Positions 17,563 to 32,200 of a stretch of 64,000 nucleotides of DNA are shown here, piece after piece; positions within the stretch are counted from its first letter, which is position 1; each line of letters begins with the position of its first letter. The stretch comes from Parus major. Taxonomy: Eukaryota > Chordata > Aves > Passeriformes > Paridae. Under the pieces are notes generated by a model. It had not been told where the DNA came from. It worked only from the letters and a program-made list of their open reading frames with translations, and made no database searches. The position numbers and the translations under genes were made by a program. Where the stretch lies: contig NC_031772.1 in the NCBI RefSeq assembly GCF_001522545.3, forward strand, positions 6,396,699 through 6,460,698, given 5' to 3'.

Positions 17563-20500
17563 AATGATCAGCCTTTTGGTAATTTGCTGGCTAATGAAAC
17601 AGTGCTATCAGTTTTATCAAATCTTTGTAGAGCTTCACCCAAGGGAAATCACATAACTCAGCCACAGCACCGGCAATCAATTTCCCAAAAGGGTCGTCAT
17701 AAAGCAACTGTGAAACCTGGTATTTTTACACCTAAAATTTGCAGTTCTGCCATAAGGTTGAGGGTTCCACTCACTGAGGATCAGAACAGAACCATGAAGA
17801 TCCATTTCCAAGCTGTTCATCTGGAACATTAACAAAGGCATAAAAGCCATAACACCCAGGGGTGGTTCCTCACCCACTGGGCTTCTCAGAGTGTCAGTTA
17901 GCAATGCCAAGGAATCCTGACCAGTTCTTCCAGGCTAACTCATGAAACACCCTCAAGCTAAAAACGTCTAAAGGCTGTAGAGAGAAAACCATGAGCCACA
18001 ATCCCTTCTGACACAAGACTTGCAGCCAGAACTTCAGAGGGAGTAAGGATGGGCAGGGAGGTGGAGGAAGGAGCCCACAAGGAAAGGGCAGCTTGGACTG
18101 GTGGCAGCTTCATTTAAGGATAATCTTTGGTCCTTCCCAGGGAGCTGCCTTGCATCTGTGCCAATGATGGGAGAAAGGGACAAACTCAAACTTCAGTTAC
18201 TGTAGGCTCTAGTCCCAGTCTAAAAGGTTGATATACATTTTTTTTTCATAGTTTCAGTCATACCTTGTGAAAATAAAATTAATCATTCTGGTCACATCAA
18301 AACAGCTTTGTGAACTGAAAGAATAATTTCCATTTCCCATTGTGAAGACTTTTCAAAAGAAAGGGGGTAGTTTTGAAACAAATTTCCCTCAGATATTCAG
18401 AAAGTAGAGCTGGAATGCCTGTTTCAGCTTTACTGAAGCAAAATCTTGCAGTCATGAAATGTGCATTGTCTTTTTTTTTGTGAAACAAGAGATTACAACT
18501 TTAAGGCATGACATGCCTTCAGCAGTGGCAAATGGTTTGAACTGCTCAGCTTTGCACAGAGCTACATGTGTAAGTGTGTGACCAGACCTTGGTGCGGGAC
18601 AGGAGCCAGGCACTGCTCCAGGGCTGGCAGTGGGCATCAGGACCCCTCCCTTGGGGTTGTACAGCCCTTGGAATAAGGTATTATCCACTGGGTTGGTGCA
18701 AAAATGTGCTTGTACCCATGAACATCTATACACAGGTTTATAGCAGGACTATCTTGAACATCTGGACCATGGAACAGAGAAATCAAACAGCAGCTCTTCC
18801 CAATAAAAGATATTTCTTTTGCACTGATAAAATGAAGCAGAAAGGAAGTTTTCTGGGGTCACATGCCAGCTGTAACCTACTGAGTTGTATATTCACAGAG
18901 TATTGATGAAAGGAGGCTGAAGATTGTTTCAGCTCAATGCAGCACTAACAAGCTCTTCTGGCCCTGCTGGAGCACTGCAGGGCTCACCAGCCCACCAGCC
19001 ACCTCCTCACACCCATGCTGCTCTCACTCCGTGTGTTTTTTTGATGTTTAACAAACTGAGAGTCTGCAAATTGGATTGGTCACACTGCTCATGCTCAGCC
19101 TTGTACAAGATTTGATATCAGTTTTGATAAGGCCATCCAAATCTGGCTGTGCATCCCTCACCCCACTGACTCCAAAGTGCAATGACCTGGAAGTTTTCAA
19201 ACGGACTGGCAGGAAACACCAAACCTGGAGGGACTGGTGCCCACACCAGTGGCCTCTCCCATATTTTATGTTTTGCTTAAGACCTTCCTGCATTTGGCAG
19301 TGACATGGGGAATAGAACTGTCTCGCTGCCGACCCCATTCCCTCACACAGCCACTGCCATCCCAGCACAGCCTCCAGCAGCAGGAGCCCACGGCCAGGCA
19401 GGGACACACTCTGCTCACTACCATCCTCAGCTTTGCTTTGTGCCTGTTTGCTTCTCACAAAGCAGGTCAGACTGACCCAAAGATGTCTGCTCTTCACTTG
19501 CCTCTGAAGAAGAAAGCTTTCCTTGGAAGATAAAACCCCTAAATATGAAAAATAAGGATCCAGTAGGAAGGTCCTACAGGTAGGATTTTCTGTCAGTTCC
19601 TTACAGTGACAGATTGGGAAGCTTCCCATATTGACATACACAAAGTAAGACATAATTTCTTTGTTATACTTGATAAAACTGAGTAAGAGAGTATTTCTCT
19701 CTCCTGTGCCTACCAGACATGCACAGCACACACTGAACTGTCTCTTACACAGCAAGTTCTTAGCCCACACCTTCTCCCAACACGCTGAACTCCTTTACTG
19801 TTTCATTGTGTCTCTTCAGGGACAGGTTACTGTTTCATCTTGCCCATCCTTCCCACAGTTAAAGAATGCAGAATGAAGCCTGTTTTCTCAAGAACACCAA
19901 AGGACATCTGGTTTATAAAGCACCTGGTGAGCAACAGATTTACTTTCCCCAAAATAAGAGCAAATTAACAAACAAATTGATTTCCAAGACAGGCTATCTT
20001 TGATTTTTAACACTATAAATGTTAATTTCAGCAACAGCTGTTTGATCAGTCACATGCCCAGTCCTGCTCTTCTCACATCCCAGAACAGTCTGTGACTGAA
20101 TTCATTGATTGTTTCCAAGACAAGTGCTGCAGCAGGTCTGGTACCTCATGTGTGTACACTGCCTTATTTGTACATCCCATATCCCAGATGCCATAGATTA
20201 ATAAATCAGATTCAGCTTTCTCTTCTGCTCAGATCCATGCTCTGATTTTTACCTTGCAGATCCCCTTGTTCTGGCAGCTGTTGTGCCTGAATTCCTCTCC
20301 CCAGGCAGCCTATAAGCACATAACTCCAGATTTGCTATCACTCCTATAGTTTGCCATGCCAACAAAATTGCAAACATCCTGCATGGCCAGTCTGCATCAC
20401 CAAGCAATTTACTTCAAAATTAGAGGTTGCACAATTGTTGAGAGCCCAGCAAACCCTTTCACTGACAATTAACAGTGTCAGTTGTTTTATGGAGTGCCAC

Positions 20501-21035
20501 AGGTTAATTCCACACTCATTTTTGTGTTTAGAGAAAAAAGGACAGTTTTTTTTATTTCCACATGCACAACCAAAAAAGCTTTTGCCTCACACATCTCCCA
20601 TGCAGCTGGAGTGGGAGTCAGCAGGAGGATGAGCCACATGGCCATGGTTGAGGGCAGGGCTGCCTGCCCATCACTGAGCAGGGTGACAGCACAGGAATCC
20701 CACCCCAGCCCTGCTGCAAACAGCCAGCTGCTGCAGTGTAACAAGCAACCTTCTGTTGCTGTCACCTGAGATAGCCTGGAAGGCTTCAAAGAGGTGAGTG
20801 ATCATCTGGGTCAACTTTGGAAAATGTCATCACAGCTAATGAGGGTCTAGGAAGGACAGTGTTCAAACTGCAGACAGAAAGCACTACCTGAAGTGATTAC
20901 AACAGAAGCAGTAACTGCTTCTTACATTTATCCCACACAAAAGCTGAAACACTTGGTCTTCCATGGCAGTAAAGCTGTTCTGAACTCATACTGGCAGGGT
21001 GGGTTAAAGTGTGGTGGGTTTATGGTGGAGGTTTA

Positions 21036-21175
21036 TTGGACTAGCTCAGCTGGTCAGAGCATGGTGCTAATAATGCCAGGGGTGAGGGTTCAATCCCTGT
21101 ATGGGCCATTCACCCAAAAAACACTCTGTGATCCTTGTAGGTCCCTTCCAACTCAGAATATTCTGTGAGTCTGTT
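21036..21175 (+). mobile_element. tRNA-Ile/CR1 SINE (TguSINE1-like)
   Basis: The head at about 21036-21107 is tRNA-like. It has an A box TAGCTCAGCTGG (21042-21053), a seven-base anticodon loop CTAATAA with anticodon AAT (21067-21073), and a B box GGTTCAATCCC (21087-21097). It runs straight into a CR1 3' tail at about 21127-21170 (gatccttgtaggtcccttccaactcagaat) that ends in an attctgtg-type octamer. A tRNA-Ile head on a CR1 tail is the structure I know from passerine TguSINE1, mobilised by CR1 enzymes. The head has mismatches to functional tRNA-Ile, so it is not called as a tRNA gene. Confidence 0.8.
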
Positions 21176-22788
21176 ATCTCTCCTCCTCCTCCTCACATTT
21201 ACACTGGCTGGGAGAGCTGAGTCCTGCTTATATGCAGTTGTGAATTTGCTGATAAACTGCTTTGTCAGTTTGCTACAATTTTTCTAGAAGGTTCTAGAAA
21301 AATCATCTGTTTCTGTTTTGTCCAAAGCTTTCCCTTGAGTTTTCCCAGTTTGAGAAGGAATTGGTGCTCACAGGACAAAACCCTCACAGCACAGGCTTCT
21401 CCAGAGCCTTCCCCCAGAGCTCCTCACAACCCCTGCTGGAGAGGAGACCTCTGCCACTGATGCTCCACTTGGCCCAAAAAAACCTTACATTGGAGGGATT
21501 TTGGCAGCCTGCTGTTTATGGAATGTATGAAATCCAGCTCCTAGCCCTCTGCTGTCCTGCTTGGGGCCAGCACCTAAAGCCCAGTCTGGAACCAGGCTGC
21601 AGAGCTACAGGAAGGGCAATTTCCCTGTTCTGCTTCCCTGAAGCAAGGGAATACATTTAAACTCACTCTTTAGTTTAAATGCACACCCAAAACATTTTTG
21701 ATCTATTTTTTAACAAGTCAAGGGGGAAAAAATAAAGACTTCTTTCTTCATTCTTATTTCTCATACCATAGCCTCTAAAATTCCCTACAACTGATGGGTT
21801 TGGAAACCTCTGGTTTGCATTAGCAACTGAAGCAGGCTTGAATCTGAGCAAGGATCATCCATATTCAGAGTATTCAACAGCCCTCCTGCCCCTCACCAGG
21901 CTTAATGAAGTATAATGAAAGAAAAATAATGAGCTTTGTCCTCACTGCCAAAGGAAAAGGCAGCTAGAAATATGCAGGGGCTTGATATGAATTGAACATG
22001 ATTAAGTATGTGATAACCACTGTTCTGAAGAAAATGGTGCTGTTATACCTAAGGAGCCCGCAGCAGTCTCTTGTAATTAGAGCCACTTAGCTCCTTTAAT
22101 TGCCTCTGAAAGCCACCCAGAACAAATCGCTTTTATGCTTTTTCCATTTTTAAACCAGGCACAGAAATATGGAAGCACTAACCTGCAGCCATTTGAGTAA
22201 TGGGGATTCAGGGGAGGGAGCTGGACACAGGGAAGGGCTCGGTACTTGACCCACAGGGCGATGGGACTGTGGGATGTGTGGGCACACACAGGATGATGGT
22301 GTGGTGCTGTGTGTGGGCACAGCTGATGATGGAAGACAGCTACCACAGCTACAGAACTCTGGTCCCACCACCCAGCCCCAGTTTTGCCCCCAGCAAAGAA
22401 CAAAAGGATGTGTTCACAGCAAGGCTGACAGTGAGGCACAGCTCATCATGGTCCTGGATGGGGTTCTCACAGTGGTATCCAGTGCCCTGAATTTGTGTCT
22501 GCCCACTTACTCATTAAAAACAGCAATCCAACTCTAACTTAACAATCTTTTTTCTGTATTCTTCATTGATTCACAAAACTGAAAATTATATCTTCCTCTC
22601 CCTCAAATTAATTACTTTAATAGTTCACAGTTACTTGGCAAACAAGTCCCAACTCACTTCTGGCAATGGAGCAAGACTGGAATCTGGCCTAAGCTATTCT
22701 GCTAGGAAAGACCAATTGGAGCTGTTCTGGAGATAAGAAAATGTCCATTCTCTTCCTTGGGGAGGAAGAGTATTCCAGAAGAACCTTT

Positions 22789-22794
22789 TTTAAT
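22789..22794 (-). terminator. Candidate HEPH poly(A) signal ATTAAA
   Basis: On the minus strand this reads ATTAAA, about 200 nt past the HEPH stop. Another ATTAAA lies near 22615-22620. Neither is backed by transcript evidence and no AATAAA was seen closer. Confidence 0.25.
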
Positions 22795-22996
22795 CATTAC
22801 TTGTCTTCAGTCAGTTCAAAGGGTCCTTGGATCTCTCCTGGATTTTCTTTACAGAGGGCTCAGGAGAATATATGAAGAGGTCAGGGCTCCAGCTTTCCCT
22901 TCTCAGTGCACAATTGAAATGATGCCCCAAAATCTTTGCTGTGGGAAGGATCCAGCCCCTGCTCCAAGCACACAGCCCAATGTTTGTACATGGCTT

Positions 22997-23241
22997 TCAG
23001 AGACCAGAATTCTTTTGAGACATGAGTTTGAAGCTGTCATCCAGGATGGATCTCCGATTGCGTCGTAACCTCCTTTGCCTCTCGAGATGGATGACTGCTC
23101 CCAAGAGGACACCAGCAGCCAGGAGCAGCAGGACTCCTACAACAGCCAGAGAGATGACTGTGGCCTCTATCTGCTCTTGGGTCACCTTAGATCCAAAAAG
23201 AATCAGCCTCTGGGACTCATCCTCATCCTCAAGCGGCAACC
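22997..23241 (-). CDS. HEPH: HEPH coding exon 20 (membrane helix, tail, stop)
   Basis: It encodes the acidic EDEDESQ stalk, a hydrophobic helix ([21 protein letters not shown]) and a basic cytoplasmic tail with [15 protein letters not shown], nearly the same as the human HEPH tail. The acceptor is GTCTCTCAG|GG and the stop is at 22999-22997. Confidence 0.95.
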
Positions 23242-26200
23242 CTGAGAGACAAACAGAGAGGTATCTTCAACAAGAGCCAGCAATACCAGAATTAAAAGGT
23301 TGCAAGAAATGTGACAAAGTTGCATTAAAGAAAGCCAAGTAGTAGAATCACCATCCCATTCAAACATTCAAAAGATGTATAGATATGGAGCTTAGAGACA
23401 AATTTCAGTGGTAGACATGACAATGCTGAGTAAATGTTGGACTCAATGACATTAGAGGTCTTTTCCAATCTTAATGATTCAATGATTCAAAGGAGACCCC
23501 AGTGCCATTCAGTGTCAGACCCTCATCCCTGAGCCCACACAGATTTGAGATGGAAGGGTCCTTCCCTAACCTGCTCCACCCCAGAACCTGTCAGTGTCTC
23601 ACAGCTGTCCACCCCAATCAGCCACTGCTGTCCCCAGCCCAGAGATGAGAACATGTCCAGGCTGGGGCTGCTGCAAGTTCCCCCAGTGCACGTTCCCTGT
23701 GCCCCTGGCTGCTGTCCTGCACACCACTGAATGTACTCACTCAGCCATGCCCATGGTGAGCCACCAAGATCCTGAGCTTGCTTGTGTCTCCACAGAGGCA
23801 GCAGCCACCTCTTGAGAAAAGGGGCTGTCTGCTCAGCAAGGTTTCAGTCTGCTTGGCCAAGGTATCTGCCTGGTGAGCACACACCAGCTGATATCTGCAC
23901 TTGCTATAAAACCAGATTATTTAATATTGCCACTACTGCTCTCACTTATTTCCTACTCCTCTTCTGGTTTGCCCATTTTGAGTGAGGAAAATGTTGGGGA
24001 GAAAATTACTAAAATAACAGTGGAGAAAGCCTGCTGAGCTGTAGGTAGGTGGCTGCATTTGTAGCTGGCCTGAACTGGCTCTAAAATCAGCTCAGCTGAA
24101 TTTCCTCACGGCAGCTGAAAAATGGAGTTGTGAAGAGAGATGAAAAACCAGAAAAATAAACCACCAGTACACTACTCACTACCACAAAAAATTTCAAAGG
24201 GATCATACTCCCCTCCTCCCTGTGCTGGTCACAACCAAATGGCTTCTCACATCTGTTCTTTACAACGCCCAAAAAACTCCAGGCACGTGCTTGGGCTCTT
24301 TCCTCGGGGGAATATCAGAGCAGAAGGCAGATGTGCTTGTTTACATGCTGACTCCATCCCTTCAGCTTGTAGAGATGATTGTGAAACTTCCCTAAACACA
24401 AGGTCATTGACCGTCCAAAGAGGGAGGACAACCCATCCCAGGCACCCTGCTCCAAATCTCTGCCAGAACCTAAGCTCATACTCTGAATCTGAATCCATAC
24501 ATAGCAGGCACAACAGGGTGTGAGGTCACTAACTTTTTCCACCTCAGCCAAACAAGCCTAACCAGCCCAACTTCCTTATTCCTATCACCAGAGGACAGAC
24601 TGGTGCCCTCCCAGTTATCTCCTGAAGCAGGGCCTTGCACTGAGGCACTGCCAGGCTGGCAGAGTAGAAGCTGTGGGTGCTGTGTGTGTTCCTCCCTCCA
24701 AACCTCTGTGCTGCTCAGGGATCTGCCCTCCCCCCTTCCCACAGACAGGGTTTGGCAGTGCTGTACACACCCTACCTGGGGTGGCAGTCAAGTCTTCCAG
24801 CTCTGACTCTGAAAGAAAACAAAAAGGAGGGTGAGAAGCTGTTGGGCTGAGCAGGCAAAGACCAGAACAGGGCACATCTGGCAAGGATCAGATCCAAAGG
24901 CAGCATGGTTTTCAGGACTAGCAGGCTGTCCTTTGTCCTGTCCATGTTTTCCCTCTCTACATGAGACAAGAGAATTTTTGAATCACCTACTTCAGAGGCA
25001 GTCCCAGTTCCAGTGCACAACCCTTTCCAGGCTTCAAAAGGAAAGTGCTGAGACAGAAACAGAGATGGCCCTGACAGTGGGCAGGTGCTGGTCACTCACA
25101 GCTGAAACACTGGGCATTCACTATTTTGGAAATACATCTAAAACCACATCACCATGTGGCCCCCACTGCAGGCAAATCCAGTACTGAGAGTCACTCACCT
25201 CTGAGCACCATCCAGCTCTCAGAAAGAGCAATTACTGGCTGAGAGTTGAACATGGCAATTCAGACACAGGCTAAAAATCAAGCTCAGAATAACATAGGCA
25301 ATGTAAACTCCAGAAAACAATTTGTTTTTAACTCCAACTCCAGGTATTACCATATTTAAAGGGAGCATAATAATTTAATAACACTTAAGTATATTATCTG
25401 CTCCATTAACTGTTTTTTTATAGTATGTAAGAGAGTTGAGATACAAACACTCAGAATTTCACAGCAATGGCAGGAAATGCTGCTGGATGTTTTACAGTGA
25501 CAGCTCCCTACCTCCTCTAGGCAGGACAGTGAAGAGGATCTCCATCCCAGCATGGATATGGTCAGACACGTGGCAGTGAAGCAGCCATGTCCCAGGGTTC
25601 CCAACCAGCATCTCCACCATTTCAAAGGTCCCAGGGAACAGATCCACAACATCTGCTCTGTAGCTTTTGCCATTCTGTCAGAAAAGGGAGGCCATTAGCT
25701 GCAGTGCTCACTGCATCTTCTCAGAAAGAAAATTCTGCCAGTGCTGCTGGGGACCACTTCAGCTTTTTAATGATCAAAAAACCCCAAAGTTTTCAAAAAG
25801 CAGCTCCAGGACTGCAGCTGGTAAAGAAAACAATCTGACAATGCCTAACCCTAACAAGGATTAAGATGGACATCTCAGCACAATGGAGGCTCAGAGTCAG
25901 ACTGGGATGTGTAAAACCACATCCTTTTCCTAGCTGGGTGAAGCTTCAGAATCATTAAAAGACATTCAAATACAGAGTCAAGTAAAAGTGCTGATATCAG
26001 TGGTCAGTATCTGCTTTACCATCAGCAGATCTTCTTACCTTGTATATGAAAGTCTCAGCATGAAAATGGACTGTGTGGACATCAACCTCATGACCCATTC
26101 CCAGCAGGTACCAGTCCACCCTCTCTCCCTGGTTCATGGTCAGCCCAGGCAAGGTGGCATAGAGCCTGCCATTGATTGCTGTGCAGGAATAACACAGAGG

Positions 26201-29200
26201 GGAAAAGGCTGTTAGTGAAATCAAATTGGTGCTGCACTTCCTCAGAGGAAGGCAGAAAATTGAAGGCTACAAAGCTCATACAAAACCCAGTGTATCAGGA
26301 GTTAGTGTCCCCCACAGGATGGTCCCCCCAGCTCAGCTATTTATCCATTCTTGCACTCAAGGCCATGCTGTAGCTCAGCTCAAATAAATCTCAAAAACTA
26401 CCTTTGCTGAGAGCCTGCAGTTAGCCATCAGAAGTGGTTGCTTCTAGAAGTCAAAATGCATAAAAATGGCATTTTCAGCCCAGGGATGGAGAAACGTATA
26501 TACCTACATACATATATATGTCTGAGCAATTTCCTTGATGGACATTGAAAAGGGGTAATTCCTGCCAGTGGGCAGCCCCCTGGTGCTGTGCCTCAGGCTG
26601 GCCACACACATCTCATTCCAACCACCTTTAAAATCCCTGCATGGCAGGGCTTTACCTCTCAAGTAGCACAGCTGGAAGAAATCCCGCTGTGACTGCACAT
26701 GCAGATGACAACAGAGGGAATAAGTTGGAAAGAGGCAGGATCTGAGGGCAGAGCACCAGGTTTTTACTCCCAGGTATGCCCTGGGTACTCTGTGTACCCT
26801 AAAACAAGTATCCAACTTCAGCATGCTGGTTCTGCTAGCTGTAACATTGGGTTAACAATTACATCTTCATGGAGGTGTATTTGGAGAGGCTTTACCTCTC
26901 CCATACAAAACCAGTAGTAATTAGAGTACACAAAATGCAGCACCTCAGTATTCTTATCCCCACAACTGCCAAGGGACCTGTTTTGCTGAGGGTATAATAT
27001 GGAGAGAGACTAACATAAATAACACACTAATTTAAACAAATGTGTTCATCCTTCTATGGTAGAAATAACCTAAAACAGCTAAAACTGAGCCACATCTTGC
27101 AGCCACATAGCTCTGAAAATTAATTTGATGTCTAATATATTCTGATGGTCCCTGAGACAAACAGAATTAAATTTGTCTGACAAGTTAATTTCATGCTTAA
27201 TTTCATTTCCTTTTCTGAGTCACTCAGACACATTAGAGATTAACCTCTCTGGTCAGGATGTTGCTATTCCTCCTTACAGGAACAGCCACAATGATCAGCC
27301 TTCACTGCAGATCAAAGATTTGTGCTGTAGGTGTGCTGTAATATTGAGAACAGACAGTTTAATTCTGTTTGTGCCACTGATAATGGTAAAGGATGAGGAC
27401 ATTCACCACAAGTCAGACCTCCCTACCTAGAGAGGTTGCAGAATCAACACCAACATTACCGTGCATTTTGTTGCTTTCCACAAATGTCTCATCCAGCAGG
27501 TTGATCTCCTTGTGATTTCCCTTACTGAAACGTTCCACATTCTCCTCCAAGTACCAGGACTGATTTTCATCAAAAACCAGGAAGAGCAGAGCAAACTCCC
27601 TCTTTACATCCTTCCTGGTCCCACTGGACTGCAGGGCCCCTCTGCGGCACACCTTCAGGGGCCCGATCAGCCCACTGTACATATCCTAATCAGAAGGAAG
27701 GAGAGCTCTGAGGCAAGGACCTTCTCACCCTCTCATGCACAGTTCTTTGCCTTTCAGCAATCATTTTCTATTCCCACATCACCCCACTTAAAACAACCAG
27801 TGCTGCCACACAAGTATTCTTGTTGGAGAGCATCAGCCACTGAAGCACAGGAACAGGAACTGTACGTGCTCTTATAAATGCAAATCCAAAAGTCATAAAT
27901 ATGGATGGTACAAAGTATTTTCCACTCAGTGACTGCAAAAACATCTGCAACTTGAGATAAAAAGGCCATTATTTCTGGGTTGAATGCAATGGTTTATTGC
28001 AGGATCCTCCAGGTTGCTGCCCTGTGAAATCAGTGCTATGACACTTCTAGCAATGGTCAAATCTGCCTGCTTTATTCATGAGGTTCATTTTGGACAATTT
28101 CTGCCCTTACTGGCTCTCACCAGTAGAAATCATGACCATCATGGGAGATGTTCTCATAGCCTAGAAATAACTGGAGGAAGGTTAGTAGCAACTGGAATTG
28201 TTTCATGAAGGCTTGTTAGGCAAGAACAAGGACAGACATCAGGACAAATTCAGATGATTTCCTTGCCAAGGAGAAGACTGGACATGTTACCAGGTGATTC
28301 TTCCACCTCTTGGCTGGGCCAATCTCTAAATTGTACCCAACACACATTGTTTTCTAAAGAGAGTAAAAAATTGGTCTAATTAAGTTTTTCTGGTTATTTT
28401 ACCTTTACTGGGTCCACAGCAGAGTAGTAGACCCAAGGAACACAGGCTGAATCATTTGGCCCTGGACCAGATCTCTCAGGAACTTCCCATCGGTATGTCA
28501 CAATGTCACCTGAGGGACAGAACAGCACCATACACCAGCTGACACACCCACTCACTAGGCAGCAAAACCAAATGGAAAAAGAAAATCACGTCTCCAAAGC
28601 CCAAATTCAATTCTGCATTTGCCAGATACTGCATCTGCCTTCCCCAAACACAAGGCAGGATGGAAGCTCCCCTCTCAGAGCAAGAGAGGGGTCACAGGAT
28701 GTAAACACTGTCTGGTACCAGAACAATGCAGGTTTATCTGCAGCTTTCAACACTGGACCTGACCATGGAAATGACCATGGAAGCTCATTCACATGAAGTT
28801 TAGGATAATCTTTCTTCTCTTTGAAGTGAATTTGTGATGCTGATTCAAACCAGGGTTTAAAATTACCCTTTTTTTAGATTAGCAGCCCATTCCACAAAGA
28901 CAGAAACTGGTTAACAGCCTGACTGTGGCTTTGACAGTTGGGGCAAGCTGGAGGGGACCAAAAATTAAATACACTGGCATCTGAATCATGAGACAAAGTG
29001 GCCATTTCAGTCAGATCCCAGCAAGCAATTGTGTGTTTCTCCTGTTTCACACTATTGTGCTCATGCATCCCAAAGAAGAGGCTCTGCCATCTCAGGACCA
29101 GCTGAGCTGTCACCTGCCATCACCCTCCCCTTCCCACAGAGGGACCACACTCAGGGATAAGGCTGCACACAGAAGAATGTCCTACACATGTCCCAGATGG

Positions 29201-32200
29201 CTGCCATCCCCACACAAATGGTATCACTAAAACTCTGCTGGACCTGAAAGACCAGCTACTGCTCAATTCCAGCACTCTACTGTAACAAAACCAGGACATC
29301 TGAGGCTGCTTAAGGAAACCAGTCTGGCTCTGGGATAAAATCAGCTGCGTGAGCTCACACAGGAATTCTGCTAGAGACAGGGACCTACCAGGGTTTGCCA
29401 CTTGAGGATGTCCAGGCTGCTGCTCCAGCACCCCATGTGCATGGATAGAGTAGGGTCGTGAGGCGTTGTTCTTGAACACGATGTTGAGAATATCACCCAC
29501 TTCCGCCCACAGAAAAGGGCCTTGAGACAGGAAGAGTGTACTCTGAGACCAGCAAAATCCATCAGCACATCTCCTGGGATATTCCCACCCCTCTCTCAAC
29601 ATCTTCTCCCCAGAAATATTACTCTATAATATTTATGATTTTCCCCTTCCTCATCACTACCTCCCAAAAAAAGAATTGGATGTCATTCCCAATCCAAGTC
29701 TTAGGAAACTGGTCTGATTTTCACAATGAGGACAATGAAGGTGGTTACACATCTTAACTGGGCCCAGCACAGCTAAGGCTTGATTTCTGAGTACTGTTGT
29801 GCTAAATGTCACATGTTGATCACCCCTTGCTATTGGTTTCAAAAAATGTGGTAATATTCAACTGAGCCTGACAGTGTCACAAATCAGAGCTGCAGCCTAT
29901 TTTGAGTGGCAGATGCTGCCTCAGCATGGCAGCCCTGACACCACTTACAGCCTTGGGATCATAACACAGTTCTGTCTCCACAGACCTCCACTAGTCAGTG
30001 TAAAATGCTCCTCCACTTCCCAAGTCTGCCTGCATTTGCCCCAGCAGCATTTCTCATAGCTACAGATTCACCCCTCTATTTCTCAGACCTCTCTCTAGAA
30101 GTCAGTGACTGTTTCTGTCCCACAGCCAGAGAAATGCAGCTGTGAAACATGCTTTGCCCAAGCCATGACAGAACACAGGTGCAAAGGCAAGTGAAAAAGC
30201 CCAGGCTTTCCTACAAGCTGTGCACAGGACTCTTCTAGCTGCTATCTCTAAGGTGGCAGATGTGAGTAGGAGACAGACCAAGTTTCTCTGCACTTACATA
30301 CACAGCAGATTCCTAAATACCCAGTGAGCCTTCAGCTTACAGCTATGAGACACTGCAGCTTCAGAGCCCCAGTCCCACTGCTGTGTGATAGGAAGGTGAA
30401 CCCTCTGCTCACATTCTTACCCAGTATCCCTAGGTGTTCATCACCATTTATCCTGGTCTTTGGGGTTTGGAAAGTGCCGTCCGTGTACTCCCTGTAAACT
30501 GCTTTCTTGTACCTGGAGCCAAGCAGTCCATTCTCGTTGCTCAGAAACACATCAGCGTAGCTGAGAAATGCAGAATGAGTGCTGAGTTAACCAAAACCTC
30601 ATGGGAGAAAAACAACTGGGGTTCACAAGTTGAAGGGGCTTCCCAGAGCCAGCTTGGGCTGCAATGACGTGGAGCGCTGCGCCCCTATCAGCAGCACCAC
30701 CAGCATATGCACCAGGTTACAGGGTGGCCAAGACACCCAACAGGCTCCACCAGGGTCTGCTGGGACGCTGCCAAAGGCTTCCCAAGAAGGTGGGCTGTAC
30801 CTCTGTGCAGAGTGGTTGTGTCGTTCCCGCTCCCAGCTGCGGTCGGGTGCGTAGTCCCACACCACCTCCTCCGCTGCGATGTAGAACGTCCGCACTCCCG
30901 TGTAGCGATGGGCAGTGCCCGGCTTTCCACACTTGGAAACAACATACTGTTGCCTCATCCCAGACTGGTAGTGATTGCTTGTCTGGCAGTAGATCTCAAA
31001 AGTCCCTGAGGGAGGCAGGATGAATAAGGAGATCAGCTGCTTTTGAAGATTCCAGGAAACGGCTCCTTCCCCGACCGACCGGGTGTCAGTGTGTGCTTGG
31101 TGTATCTCTGTGGTGCTTAGGGAGCTTGGTTAGCACAGGCCAAGGTTAAAAGGAGTCAGTGGAGAAATTGAGCAGGAATGGTACAACAAAGTCCTACAGA
31201 AAAATCATCTCAGGAAGCTTTCTTACACAATAAGCACCTGTAGCACAGCTCACCCTGTAAGAGTTCCTAGCACGCTAGAGAATCTGCCACAGGAGCAAAT
31301 CCCACAAAGGGAGACTCTTCCATCTGCCCTGTCAGCTGTGCAGGCACTCACCACTGTTATCAGGCTGCATGAAAGCAGTGGCAAACGTGTGGGGAAACAG
31401 ACTGGTTGAGTCTCTCCGCATCCCGTTCATCTGCACGGTGTTTCCCTGAAACACAGCTCCGTGGACATCTGCTTCGCTGCCCAAGCCCAGGAGGTGCCAG
31501 GACACTTTGTCTCCTTCACACACGTCCAGCCCAGGCAAGTTACCAAACATAAGTCCATTGATGGCTGGAAGGGAGAAAGCAATTAACTGTTCAGGTAGGT
31601 GTCAGCCAGGAGATTTTGAGCATACACCTTGTAGGACAGGCCTGCCAGTCAGAAAAAGGGTAACTTGTTTGTAATTCACCCCTGAATACACTGAGAGCAC
31701 ACTTCTCCAGACAGCTGTGCTGCTTGTCCATGTCTCACCTGGTGCCTCCAGCCTGGCTTGATTCCAGGCCAACACCACACAGCCCTTCCAGCCCCCAGCT
31801 CAGCCTTTTAGGTGAACATCAGCCCATGCTTTGCAGGTTCATCCCTGCTGTCATAGAGCAGCAGCCAACCATACCATGCATCCTGTTGGATTCCTCAAAG
31901 CCATCATCCTTTTTGACAGATGTCTCTTCCATCCTCAAGTAGTATTTTATGTTGGCATTTAAATACCAGCTGAGGTTCTCGTCAAACACGTTGAAGAGAA
32001 GATAAAATTCTTTGTCGATCCCTTTCTATAATTACAATGATGGCTGTTAACTTTTAAAATGTGACAATTAGCTATTCTTAGAGTTAAAACTGTTTTGCTT
32101 GGTGCTTGTATTTCCCTTTATTTTAAAACATGGCTTATTGAAGGACAAGACTCTGTCTCTTTACTCATGCTGAACATTCCTCTTATTTCACAAAAGGCAC

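Noticed and set aside
21036..21107. Functional tRNA-Ile gene
   Set aside because: The stems carry mismatches and the sequence continues into a CR1 tail, so it is a SINE head.
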